From Folioceros fuciformis (lineage: Eukaryota; Anthocerotophyta; Anthocerotopsida; Anthocerotales): a stretch of 64,000 nt of DNA. Location of the stretch: NCBI GenBank assembly GCA_049999805.1, contig JBNGIO010006224.1, forward strand, positions 234,361 through 298,360, given 5' to 3'. Under the pieces are notes generated by a model. That model worked only from the letters and a program-made list of their open reading frames with translations, had not been told where the DNA came from and searched no databases. This document shows positions 38,601 through 48,949 of this stretch, piece after piece. Each line of letters begins with the position of its first letter. The first letter of the stretch is position 1. Both the position numbers and the translations under genes were made by a program.

Positions 38601-39013
38601 TCGGAACTATTGGCGGAGGTTTCAGCTGGACCCTCCACAGTCTTGATGGCAGGCCATTCGATCGGCTGCATCCACAGAATGGGATATCCTCGACATACTA
38701 TCCGACAGCGACATTTCTGCGCAGCCCCTTCACAAAACTGTCTCCACCGGCAAACCCTTTGATCGATTCTCCCTTCAACGTAAGAGACGGGGGCGTGGTG
38801 TTCGCTGGGAGCGATTATCCTTATGCAATTCTGTGGAGGTTTCGGGAGGACATGAGAGGAGCTACGGTCACATGGGAGATAAAGGGTAGGATGCACAGCA
38901 CTTTTGTATCCGGGAGAGACTTCTGGGAGACGAGAGTGGAGAATTTCCGCGAAGTCTTCCAACAAGAGCTGGTGGTAAACAGCACTAGTAGCAGACACCC
39001 AAGTGACTCATGA
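35656..39013 (+). CDS. Uncharacterised 1,001-aa plant protein
   Basis: Three exons: 35656-36621, 36735-38332, 38572-39013. I do not recognise the family. Residues ~35-165 form a compact helical region (LAKTLSAFLENYGIDLS, LCFRLAAQHEDPDLLYHLLQ, GKLLKIVHKYYVL). A polar, Ser-rich low-complexity segment runs to about 320. A second helical block follows (KITNFINKAIDTVFSDFLVW, VIIAACSGDVKAVKTML), loosely ankyrin-like. The C-terminal ~300 residues are richer in Gly, Trp and Phe and look like an ordered beta domain (WDGKRKHYRMGHFPTLIEIS, TPWRFEQFEVGTIGGGFSW, GGVVFAGSDYPYAILWRF, MRGATVTWEIKG). No signal peptide or membrane span. Both introns are clean GT-AG and preserve frame across three long ORFs, so it is a real gene. 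Start: ATG 35656; the frame stays open 66 bp upstream without another ATG. Confidence 0.75.
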
Positions 39014-39500
39014 GCTACAAGGCTCGTGACAAGCTTGCTAGGGCGTGCTCCATGAGCCACCAGAAGCTGAAACCAGGAACTAGACCATATTGCAGATAAC
39101 GAGGTAGTGTGCAAGGACAAGGATCTCGAGATTGCTGCTGTTGACCAATGAGCAAGGAACTGTTCTAAGAATGTGGGTCTTGTGGACGTCTGCACCAAGA
39201 CCGGAAGGTATTATCTAGGGCCATAGGGAAAAGTTTGCTGCGTTTACGCTGCTAGCCTTTGCATGATTGGTGTGTGGAAGGGCTGTTTTCACACACTGTT
39301 CATCTTTTCTGTACACATAGTTTCCAGATTCATGTTGTATATAGGTATTCTCCTTATAGACAGGATGCAAACTACGTCTCTCTCAAGAAGGGAGGACATA
39401 AACCTACCTCACATTTCTGTAGGCTATAAAGAAGGATTTCTCTCTGCGTATATTCGTAGGATGTGAGGGAACTAGTACCCAAGTTCGGGCCGGTGAGGTG
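39014..39500. other. Convergent 3' flanks of the 1,001-aa gene and the subtilase
   Basis: 487 bp between facing stop codons, moderately AT-rich. Nothing recognised beyond probable 3' UTRs. Confidence 0.45.
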
Positions 39501-41801
39501 TCAAACTACCCGCATGGCGATCGGAATCTTCACGACATGCTGCCCGTGTTTCCAGGTTATAGATCCATAAGAATAGAGAGATCCGCGTGCGACACCAGTT
39601 AGATGCTGAGGATCAGCCCTGAAGGTGAGCACAAATTCGAGCGTCCGTTGCCGGGGAGAGAAAGTTAGGACACTTGGAGCTAGGGTAACGATGATGCCCG
39701 GGGGTGGCTCGACGAGCGCGGAGTACGTAGAGCGTGAGGGACCAACGCTGGTGACATTCCGACGAACGGTAACCGTCCCGTTGGAAGGCAGCTCAGAAAC
39801 TGCAATGGACGGGTAGTTAAGGTCTGAGCCACGAAGAGGCGACGTAGGGCAGGAGAAGCCAGGCCGCAAAGTTCCAAGGTCAGCTGCCGACACTCCGGCG
39901 ATGGAGCAAAGGTAGGAGAGGTAATCTGTAGTGGTGGCGTCGAACACCAGCCCGGGAGCCAGGGCACGCCAGGGCGCCATATCGCCTCCGCCATAATCCA
40001 TGGGGGTGCCGGGCCCCTGTAGCGCGGTGGCGCTAGTCACCATGGCGGATTTGATGGCCGACGGGCTCCAGGTCGGGTGCGCTGCCTTGATGAGAGCAGC
40101 CACAGCTGCGGCATGCGGGCACGACATGGAGGTGCCCGTCAGGATGTTGAACTCGCTCCGCCGCCTGTCCACCGGCAGGTGCGAGGGAGGAGCCACGTCT
40201 GGCCAGGCGGCCAGGATGTTGGTCCCAGGAGCAGTCAGGTCCGGCTTGATGAGATCCGGCGCCACAGGGCTGGGTCCCCGGGACGAGAATCCGGGCACAG
40301 TTGGGGATGGCCTGTTCCCGTACGTAGTCCTGGAGGCCAAGATTTTGGCCGCTGCAGCCGCGCCCGCCTCCTGCATGTAGCGGAAGATGGCGGATCCGGC
40401 TTGGGAGTCCACAACCGTGGCGGGTAGGACGTAGGCAGAAGCGATCTCATCGTTGGCGTCATCCACGATCACCACCCCGATACCCCCTGCCCGGAACACC
40501 TCCAAGGCCACCGCGCTGCGGGCATCGTCCCCGTCCCGCCCACTGTGAAGGCATACCACAATCTTGCCCTTGGCCTTGACAGGATCCAGCGAGGAATCGA
40601 TGCAGTGGCTGGACTGCAGCGGGGAGAAGAAGCCGCCGGCGATGTCCGCAGCCGAGACTAGAGGATAGAACTTGTCCGCTACAGCCTGCGAGTTAGCGCT
40701 CCTGCCGGTGACGATCCTCGATCCCGACCCCTGCAGCTGTAGATCAGTGGGGAAGTCGCGATCCGTGGTGCTGGCTCCCACGGTGATGATCCACGGCGCC
40801 GCATTGTCCACGCTCTTGGCGCCCGGGCCGTCGTTGCCTGCTGAGGCGATGACCGTGATGCCGTGCTGTACGGCGTGGAAGGCCCCCACGGAGAGAGCGT
40901 CCAAGAGGACGGCGTCTCCATCCGATGCCCCGAGCGAGACAGAGAGGATGTCGACCCCGTCGCGGATGGCGTCGTCGTAGGCCGCCAGAATGTCAGCATC
41001 GTAGCATCCTTTAGACCAGCACACCTTGTAGACGGCCAATCTGGAGAAAGGAGATCCTCCCCTGGCCGTGCCCTCCGCCAGGCCGAAGAAGCTGGCTCCC
41101 GCGACAGGGTTTCCCACCGCTATTGATGCCGTGTGAGTGCCATGGCCGCTGATGTCCCGTGGAGATCGGTAGTCCGGCTGGTCTGATCCCACCGGGGGAT
41201 TGATGGACTCGTAGCCCTGAACGTAGAACTTGGCGCCGATGAGCTTCTTGTTACATTGCGAGGAGTTGAAGGAGGGCCCGTCCTGGCAGCTCCCTTTCCA
41301 CCGGGCGGGGATCGGCGGGAGGCCATCGTCGGTGAAGCTGGCGGACTCGGGCCAGACCCCGCTGTCAATGACTCCCACGATCACTTCGCTGCCGTCCCTC
41401 CCTCGTGCTCTCTTCCCTACCAGGTCCTTCCCTGCCTGCAGGGGTCCCAGCCCCAGGTACTGCCAGCTCGCGGTTGTGTGGAGCTTCCTCCTGGTGTTCG
41501 GCTTCACAGCAAGCACCCCCGGCCTGCCGCCCAGCTGAGCGGCCTCCTCCGTGCTCAGCTTGGCCGCAAATCCGTTGAAGCCATACTTGTAGGTGTGAAC
41601 GAGGCGGCCCGATGCGCTCTCCCGGCTGCCAAGAAAGGAGGCGAGCAAAGCCCGGTGCTCTGCCTCCACCGCCGCCGGCGTCGCCCCGGCCGGCTTGCCC
41701 CCGAGGTAAACGATGTACACCCCGTGGCGCAGCTGCTGGGAGGAGCAGACATCCAGCACCAGGAAGCAGGCGACAATACCGAGGAGGAAACGCAGCTTCA
41801 T
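39501..41801 (-). CDS. Secreted subtilisin-like serine protease (plant SBT family), intronless
   Basis: Single exon, 766 aa, the usual plant subtilase length. Signal peptide at about 1-21 (LRFLLGIVACFLVLDVCSS). Inhibitor I9 prodomain at about 28-108 (GVYIVYLGGKP, HTYKYGFNGFAAKLS). S8 catalytic domain: Asp146 (GVIDSGVWPES), His220 (GHGTHTAS), oxyanion Asn323 (SAGNDGPG), Ser558 (GTSMSCPHAA). A protease-associated domain is inserted at about 370-490, and a Fn3-like C-terminal domain follows (SDLNYPSIAVSEL, VTVRRNVTSVG, PSVLTFSPRQRTLEFVLTF). All catalytic residues are present. Known: such enzymes are secreted, self-activate by prodomain cleavage, and process peptide hormones or wall proteins. Substrate unknown. 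Codon use is very GC-rich compared with neighbours, giving long shadow frames on the other strand. Start: ATG 41801 just before the signal peptide. Confidence 0.95.
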   Translation of the reverse strand: MKLRFLLGIVACFLVLDVCSSQQLRHGVYIVYLGGKPAGATPAAVEAEHRALLASFLGSRESASGRLVHTYKYGFNGFAAKLSTEEAAQLGGRPGVLAVKPNTRRKLHTTASWQYLGLGPLQAGKDLVGKRARGRDGSEVIVGVIDSGVWPESASFTDDGLPPIPARWKGSCQDGPSFNSSQCNKKLIGAKFYVQGYESINPPVGSDQPDYRSPRDISGHGTHTASIAVGNPVAGASFFGLAEGTARGGSPFSRLAVYKVCWSKGCYDADILAAYDDAIRDGVDILSVSLGASDGDAVLLDALSVGAFHAVQHGITVIASAGNDGPGAKSVDNAAPWIITVGASTTDRDFPTDLQLQGSGSRIVTGRSANSQAVADKFYPLVSAADIAGGFFSPLQSSHCIDSSLDPVKAKGKIVVCLHSGRDGDDARSAVALEVFRAGGIGVVIVDDANDEIASAYVLPATVVDSQAGSAIFRYMQEAGAAAAAKILASRTTYGNRPSPTVPGFSSRGPSPVAPDLIKPDLTAPGTNILAAWPDVAPPSHLPVDRRRSEFNILTGTSMSCPHAAAVAALIKAAHPTWSPSAIKSAMVTSATALQGPGTPMDYGGGDMAPWRALAPGLVFDATTTDYLSYLCSIAGVSAADLGTLRPGFSCPTSPLRGSDLNYPSIAVSELPSNGTVTVRRNVTSVGPSRSTYSALVEPPPGIIVTLAPSVLTFSPRQRTLEFVLTFRADPQHLTGVARGSLYSYGSITWKHGQHVVKIPIAMRVV

Positions 41802-44070
41802 CCTGGCAGACCAATGAGATCCGCAACCGGACCTTTACCTCACGTCACGGCCAGCGCGAACCCGGCATTGCCTTGCCCTAACCGCAAACCCAGCCAGCCC
41901 CCGGCGAGCTCAGTCGGGAAGGGAGAAGAAGAAGAGGAGGAAGGCCGCAAAGAAGAGGAGAGAAAGCAAGATGAAGGAGGCGGAGGCGACGGAGAAGTCG
42001 ATGAAAAGGAAGAGCGTGATGCACAAGAGGTACGGGAACACCACCAGCGACAGCAGAACAGAATTCCGTGGCACATCCGTGTGCATCTGAAGAGGCGGGA
42101 GCGCGCGTTCTGGAAGAGAAGCCACAATGGCGGAGGCAACGTTCTAGAAAACCCGGGCAATGAATGGCACGCGCCACTGCGAGCTTCGGGGAAAGCGTTT
42201 CAGTCATGGAGCATCCGCGCGCCTTGAGGCCTTGGGGCCTGGGGGGGGCCGACACAGAAACAAGTCCGACTCGAAGAAGGCGCAGCGGCAGGCAAGCTGG
42301 CACACTGCACAAAACCTTGAGGACGACAGCGAGAGGCACGCGTAGCTCGGCTGTGAACGATGACTGTGAGAAACAACCCGCGCCAGCCTCACCTGCAATT
42401 GAAGCCATAACGGTCCTTTCGGTGTCACTCCCGTCAGGCCCTCGGCTTCGCGGCGATGCGTTTCGCCATTTCGTTTCGCCCTGTACCGGTACTGGGCACC
42501 CGGCGCGAAGCGGACCTCGGGACTCTGAAAAACCCATGTTCTACGTTTAAGGGAGTGGGAGTGGGATTGGGATTGGAATACGAGGCCCCAACAAAAGCAA
42601 AGCTCGGTAAGCGGTGGGCAAGTTGCAGCATACATGAGCGGGAAGTTGACCGGACTGAAAGAAAAATAAATTCCTGTCCCACAAAACTTTAGGGGCTATT
42701 ATTACTGCAGACAATCTTACAGTACTGTAAGATATTTATGTAAATGCGTTAAAACCTGTAACTGAGTATGGTACCATGTTCGGATGCAATCTGACAACGG
42801 CAAGATCTGTACACCGACAAGCACATGGCAGTGTACTGTACAGATGAATGCCAGAGAGGAGTAGGTACGTATGTACATACAGTGTCGTTGTATGGGGAGG
42901 ACGGTCCTCGAGGCGAATGGATGTTCAGAGACAGCATACGAGAAGCAGCCGAGTTGCATCCCGTTTGCACTCTAAGTGTGGTGAATCGGCCCACCAAAGA
43001 AAGCTCGTTGCAAATCCTGAAGCACAGCCATGCCATGGCACGTGTGTTAGGGGAAAGAGGGAAGTAGAAACCGTCCCCGAGCTCCATGCCAGGATGGGGA
43101 CATGCCGGTACCGCATGCAGCAGTGGGGGAAAGGAAGAGGCTCCTGGAAATGGGTTCGGACAAGCATGGCATGGGTGGGATGAGCAGCCCCGCAGCAGCG
43201 TCGTGCGGTTTGTTGGGCGTTTGGAGTTCGTCATCCCAGCCTGCATCTTGCATACAGGTCTCGTATCCCTGCCGTTATCTAACATGGTCATCATGAATGC
43301 GAGGAAGTTTGTGCAAACGAAGGTGTTATGGCCTGATGAGCAGCAGGCAAGGCACGGCCAAGGTTAAGGCATGGCATGGCATGGCTTGATGGGTAGCCGT
43401 GCAAGCGTGACCGCCCGTCAAAAAAGCGTTCCAGTCGTGATCCGCAGCCTGTGAATGGTAGCAACGTGTCAAAGCAATCCGCATCCACTTCATATGCCAG
43501 CATGCTACTGGGTCGCATGGGTGTCACTCAGCCCATTTGCTACCAATTTCAGAATTTCGATGCTCGGTTGGCTTCCCCACGATTGGTTTGGCTTGCGCAT
43601 TACGTTCTCAGCAACGTGCCCCGATCTTCTGTAGCGCTGTGAGCGGAGTCGGTGGTCGTCTGGCGGGAGCTCCATCTGCTTGTTCAGGTGGGTGATTTGG
43701 TCCTGATCCCGGTGCTTGGTGGTGGATTTTGTGCAGGCTGTTTTGGTGGCGGACTTGACCCGCCATGTGACACGGTGAAGGCATGAAGCCGTACGTGCTC
43801 CGGGGTGTCATCCCTCAGTGTGCATTCCGGACCGGAGTATTTCGTGATTCCTCACCTCATGCTGGTTCAAGTTGTGGGCTTGTGCTGCTCCTGCTCTCAA
43901 TGCCAGAATCTGGGTGTTTGAGATATGCATGTCCTGTCAGTGAGTGATTCTGCGGATTGGATTTTGGGTTTGTGCGCAGGGACGGGGAAAGTCTGAGTCA
44001 CTGATTCGTCATGCTTCCTCGTGGTTTTGATGAGGTTGACTGTTGAGTAGCAGGTCCGTGCATTTAAGCA
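41802..44070. other. Intergenic region between divergent subtilase and SMP-C2 genes
   Basis: About 2.3 kb and GC-rich near the subtilase. Long frames on both strands at 41.8-42.6 kb are low-complexity (Glu/Lys/Arg or Ser) with no family match. No RNA gene or mobile element recognised. It should contain both promoters. Confidence 0.45.
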
Positions 44071-46824
44071 ATGGAGACAGTCAAGGAGATAGCTGTGATG
44101 CTGGTCAGGGAGCCACGCACACGTGTGGTGATTGCTTTCTCTGTGGCCATCTGGCCGGTGATATTTGGAGGTTTTGTATGGCTGTCCGCACTGGACTGCT
44201 ATGTGCAAGTCGTGATAGGTCTGATCACGGGATTTGCACTAATGGTTGGGTACTACTACATGATGTTACATAGGACGCACAGCCGGAGTCGTGAGGTACG
44301 ATGCAGCTTGTGGTTGATGTTCACTCCTTGTGGCCTGCTGCTGCTGGGAAATTTGTCTCCGTGCTTCCTTCGTCCCTGTATCTGGAGTCGGCTGCAAAGC
44401 CACTGAACATCGTGGATGAGCAGGCAGTGAAGTTACAACAGCTTTCAGGCCTAGAGGTCTCGGTCCTTAGGCGTCTCATTCCGGAGGACTCCATTCCCAG
44501 CTGGGTGCAATCCGGATTCGACAAGGTTCGTAGGGTTCCCTCCAGAATGCTCTGCTTGGGTCGGCAATATTCGTTCTGAACTCAGTATCGTGCACGGCTC
44601 ACAGGTGGGCTGGATCAACAAGGAGTTGCGAGAAGTCTGGCCTTTTCTGGATAAGGTTTGCTTCAGCGTCACAAGCATTCATCGGGAGAGAGCTTCGCAA
44701 GCTCACTCTAGTAGTACTGCTGCAGGCTGTTGGAGACATGGTTACGCAGCAGCTCCAGCCAATTCTGGACCAATACAAGCTAGGGCCGGTCACTGGCCTG
44801 AAAGTGGAACAAGTGACTCTGGGAACTGTTGGTCCTCTCATCGGAGGTTGGTATGCCACCTTTGTTACTTATTTAAATGTGAAAAGGATGTGTCCACAAA
44901 AATGCTGGTACGCGATTGAACTTCTTTCCAGGCTCATGCTTGCTGCGCTGCTGTGATACGCTGAAACAGGCATAAAGGTTACTGAGGGTGGTAAGGACGA
45001 AAGCATTGTCGAGTTTGAAGTGGATTGGCGGAATGGGAAGGGGCAGAAGGCGGTGATCACAGTTCAGACTCCTGGCCCAGATTTTCAAGTCGAGGTGAGG
45101 AGAACATCGTCTGTCAATGTTGCTCCCACCCAACACACAGATTTCTGTTGCTCACGACTAAGGAGTCTGTGTCCGGCAGGTGAAAGATTTTACACTGTAC
45201 GGTGTAGGCAGGGTGGTCCTGAAGCCACTTGTGGAGGAAATTCCTGGGTTTGGAGCTCTTTTGGTCTCACTGCGTGAACCAGTAAGCTCTGGACCTTGGC
45301 GTCCATCTTTGTTGCCCGATGACATCAACATGCTCAGTTGGTGTTTTTGTCTGGTACCACTGACCGATCTGAGGGAGACACGCTGCTTTCGTGTGCTCTT
45401 GGTTGCCTTGTCTGCAAAACGAGATACGACGTATGAGGACATGTTTGAAGTCGGTAACCTCATCTCTGATAGTACAAGTGTGTGAGTCGCAGCCAGACGT
45501 GGACTTCCACACCAACATTTTCGGCGGGGACTTGACAGCAATACCCGGAGTGGACCAGATAATTGATGTAAGTGCTTACAGCAGGGGACCCTTTTTCTAC
45601 CCCATGCATGTGTGTGTTGTGTGATCGAATGAGCAAAATTTTGTATTGGTGTGTGGTTTGCAGAACTTGATCAAATCCGCTCTTGAAGATACTTTGGTGT
45701 GGCCGAGCCGTCTCGTTATTCCTGTGAGACCTGGGGACTACAGGTAAGACTAGTTTGTCTGCCTGTGCCATTCCTGCTTGTGAACCTGACATTGTTTGCA
45801 TTGCTGTAACCACGAGTGCTTTGCTGACGCAGTTGGCTGGAGCTGCATCCGGTGGGTATCCTGCACGTGGCTCTGTTGGAGGGCAAAGGCTTGAAGTCGG
45901 AGGACTGGTTTGGTAAATCAGACCCGTTCGTCCTGCTGTATATCCGCCCAAAAGAAGACAAGATCAAGAGGTCGTCAACAAAGAGTAACTCCTCAAATCC
46001 GGTTTGGAACGAGGCATTTGACGTGGAGGTAAAGTGGTGTGCAGGAAGCTTGTCGCCGCCCTGGAATGTCTCTGTGTGCAGCAATGCTATTTAATGTGTG
46101 CTGACTCGATACTATCCATAACATGACAGGTGGAAGATCCAGAGTGCCAGAAACTGCACCTGAGGCTGATGGATGCCGATGCAGTGAATGCAGCAGATTA
46201 TCATGGCGGTGCGGAGTTGTCCGTCTCACAGGTGGATACACCCGCGTTTCTCAATGGCAATCATGAGTCGGAACCCTGGTTGTTGATAGATGTGTCTGAC
46301 TGTGGGCTTGGGTGCAGTTCGAGCCACTGAAGGCATACGATCTCTGGGTACCTCTGCTCAAAAACCCCAGCAAACCAAGTGAGGGAGAGGCTTCTGGTCA
46401 GATTCATCTCATCGTCACGTACAAGCCTCTGGAGAAGAAGTCGGGAGACGAGAAGGACTCTGCTACTCTGAAAGAAAATGGGAAGACTGACGAGAAGAAG
46501 CAAGATGCAGGCAGCGGTGAAAAGGAGGAGCGGGATGTCGAGGGTGTCGACGAGAAGGCATCCGCCCCTGCCCCGGACTCAGCCTCTGGAAAGGAGGAAT
46601 TCCCAACGGCAGAGAAGGCAACGGGTAACACTGAAACCGTACCCAACGTGGCACAAGAGCCTGAAGTCCCAGCAACGCCTGAAGAACATGACAGAAAGCT
46701 GCAGGAACATGACTTGGGCGCCCAGCATGCCGCAGCTGTGGACCTGAACGACAAAAGCGATGTCAAAATCAAGGTTGCAACGTCATCTGCGGAGGAGTTG
46801 ATGGAGATGAACGGGATGGGGTGA
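44071..46824 (+). CDS. SMP-C2 membrane tether, plant synaptotagmin/extended-synaptotagmin type
   Basis: Eleven exons: 44071-44295, 44388-44525, 44605-44655, 44726-44846, 44970-45094, 45180-45281, 45493-45567, 45664-45743, 45833-46028, 46130-46231, 46318-46824; 573 aa. Two hydrophobic segments near the N-terminus (about 20-65) anchor it, probably in the ER. The SMP lipid-transfer domain (about 95-315) has WVQSGFDK, VGWINKELREVWPFLDK, TGLKVEQVTLGTVGPLIGG, LVEEIPGFGALLVSL, GGDLTAIPGVDQIID and WPSRLVIPV. One C2 domain (about 320-430) has VGILHVALLEGKGLKSEDWF, GKSDPFVLLYI, NPVWNEAFDVEVEDP and RLMDADAVN; Asp residues in loops 1 and 3 suggest Ca2+ binding. An acidic, Lys-rich ~130-residue tail follows. 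Known: family members tether ER to plasma membrane and move lipids. Only one C2 is seen where SYT1 has two. The acceptor of exon 2 (44388) is the least certain. Confidence 0.87.
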
Positions 46825-47084
46825 GTGGATGTGTATTGTGTGCCTGCAGCAAGAGCAGCACGGTGGAAGACAAAGGGTGACGGTGGAGCTCTGTCTTGTT
46901 GTGTGTAAATACAGTACTCCACATCACACAGACCCCAGGAACAATCTCGTTTGTGTTGGAAGTTTGTGCAGGCCGGGGTAGTGTACAAACTGTGGTTCAC
47001 GGGCATCCACCCTCGAGTGTCTTGGGTGAAGGAGAATGTGAGAAGGCGGAATCATTGGGAGTGCTATACGCGGCCTGCGTTCCC
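46825..47084. other. 3' flank of the SMP-C2 gene
   Basis: Probable 3' UTR and terminator of the gene ending at 46824; no further feature seen before the dispersed repeat begins. Confidence 0.4.
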
Positions 47085-47442
47085 GCGTTCCTTGTCAAGC
47101 TCACATACTTTATTGCACACCAAGAATGAAAACTTTCAGAATATGGATGCTGATATGTGCCGCGTGAACAGTCATCAACGGAGGGGGAAATCGGTTGTTG
47201 CAAGCATCCATCGTCATTGGTGGATTTGGCGAAGATGGGCGACCTCGTTGTACTTTTTTCAACACGTGTATGAGGCGCCTGCGCGCGGGTGATTCGTCGT
47301 TGGTGGATTTGGCGGAGATGGGCGGCCTCGTCGTCCTTTTTGGCAACACCTGTAAGACTCGACGACGCGAGGGTGACCCACAGTGGCGAGTCGTAACATT
47401 GGTCATGACCCAGCAAGGCGGACATGACTGCTGGTTGTACAT
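47085..47442 (+). repeat. Dispersed repeat, copy A (358 bp) with internal 83-bp duplication
   Basis: Shares long near-identical runs with 57745-58020 in the same orientation: GCGTTCCTTGTCAARCTCAC at the start, the TGTGCCGCGTGAACAGTC word, and RGTTGTACAT at the end. Copy A carries an extra 83-bp direct duplication (units at 47211 and 47294, GGTGGATTTGGCG), which accounts for the length difference. No coding motif. It marks the left edge of the transposon nest. Confidence 0.85.
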
Positions 47443-47799
47443 CAGGGTGTTTTTTGACCGCGTCCCGAGCTCAGTCTCGGTCCCCGCAACCTAACAAGAA
47501 GACCGGTTCTGACCTGAGGTCTCCATTTTGTCCGGGGACCGACGGTTCCAAAAAGCCCGTCCTCCAGTTAAATGGAATGGTATTGTTAAAGCTGGGGAAG
47601 AGCAGGCTCCACACAGCAAAATATATAAGGTATTTATAATATTATTATTTATATTACTATTGTTAAATAATTTTTTCACTATTTATTTTTCATAAATACT
47701 GAGAGTTAAGAAAAGGTGGACTGAGAGTAGAATAGATTTGTTTCAAACGTAGGGACCACCCAGCTTTGTTACCTTTGTTTCAGTACTCATTTCCTAAAG
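47443..47799. other. Short gene-free stretch left of the LINE remnant
   Basis: About 0.36 kb of mixed composition grading into very AT-rich DNA near 47640. No ORF or repeat recognised. Confidence 0.4.
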
Positions 47800-48390
47800 C
47801 TACCCCATATGGGATTCCAAAGCATAGAACCCCTCAAGACCGCAAGATGAGTTCTTGGAGAGAAGATGTTGTGTAGATGTTGGGCCCACTCCATGTCGTG
47901 TGAGTCTAGCACTATAAAGCATGTGGGTTAAAAACCATTTCCATGGGAACTCACCTCGAAAAAGTACAACGAGTGACAAACAAACAAAAAGTACAATTCT
48001 TTGCATGCCCAGTGGACTTTAAAGGACATTGGATAAAGGACAGTGGACTTTAAACGACCAATGTCCTTTAAAGTCCACTGGGCATGCAAAGAATTGTGTC
48101 TTTGAAAAGGGATCTACCAGCTTGAGACCACCTTTGGACTTAGGTTTAATCAGAATTCTCCAAGCCACCTTAGGTGCTTTGGACGCCTCATCCATCGGGC
48201 AATTCTAGAGGAATTGCAATATCAAGGCTTTAAACCTATCCATGTTCTGAACGGAAGGAGCCCACACAAAAATGTAATACCATAAGCTTGCAATAAGGAT
48301 GTACTTAATGGCAATGATTCTAGCTCGCATGGATGAGTTGTAGAACCTTCATTCCTCTAGCTTTGAGGCTAAACTTGTTGAAGATATATT
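47800..48390 (-). pseudogene. LINE (non-LTR retrotransposon) ORF2 C-terminal remnant
   Basis: Translated minus strand, with stops and frame shifts, gives LSLKARGMKVLQL-like and FKALILQFL-like pieces, then KVAWRILIKPKSKGGLKLVD and, further downstream, GEFPWKWFLTHML. This resembles the region after the reverse-transcriptase domain of plant LINEs (the VAWDxVCxPKxxGGLGLxD motif). The 40-bp inverted repeat at 47993-48097 interrupts it. No catalytic reverse-transcriptase motif remains. Same strand as the DUF4283/CCHC fragment at 51.4-51.8 kb, so both may be parts of one old element. Confidence 0.6.
47993..48097. repeat. Perfect 40-bp inverted repeat with 25-bp spacer
   Basis: Left arm 47993-48032 and right arm 48058-48097 are exact reverse complements over 40 bases; arms contain TTTGCATGCCCAGTGGAC. 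The 25-base spacer holds a third, partial copy of the arm word CAGTGGACTTTAAA. RNA from either strand would fold into a 40-bp perfect hairpin. It lies inside the LINE remnant. Confidence 0.95.
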
Positions 48391-48949
48391 TAGCAATAGC
48401 AGAATTGGTGGTGGTTACTATTTGCTAGGCTGGTGGCTTAGAGAGGGTGTTTCTTGGGTCTATTAGTCCAACCAAGGGGGGACCACTAATTGTCTTTTTG
48501 GGTGATGAAAGAGATATACTAGAGCTTAACGGCATGCTCATATTTGGCCTAGCCTAAATGACTTGAGTACCCAGAATCTTAATTTGGGGCGGATTCCGTC
48601 CCCAGCCCATGGATTCAATACGATGCTAAGACTAAAATGTTTTAGTGTAAAATTTGCAGACAGTATGGGAAATAAGCCCTAGCAAATGGTACAATGGTAC
48701 AACAAACATTAAGTCCAGCTCTATGGACGTTTAAACATGCTTTCAACACATTTCTTCGAAACTCAACTCTCGAGAACATAGTATGGTCCAAGATTTATAG
48801 AAATGGTGAAGAATGCAGTGGACTGTAGTTTTGATGGACTAATTCGTCTGTTTTTAATGGCATATTCTCATGACAAGAATAATGTACCGTACCTTTTGCA
48901 CAATTTTTTCGTACAACTAATCGGAGATAATGAGAGTAGGAAATATCCA
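48391..48949. other. AT-rich transposon-nest sequence, unassigned
   Basis: No ORF with a recognisable motif. It lies between the LINE remnant and the hAT-like remnant and may belong to either. Confidence 0.4.

Noticed and set aside
40000-42537. Several 80-320-codon frames opposite and upstream of the subtilase
   Set aside because: The subtilase is GC-rich with few A/T third positions, so stop codons are rare in all frames; no alternative frame shows a domain or signal peptide.
41878-42537. 219-codon minus-strand frame upstream of the subtilase as an extra gene
   Set aside because: Low-complexity Ser/Leu/Arg/Pro composition, overlapping equally long plus-strand frames; no domain or exon structure.
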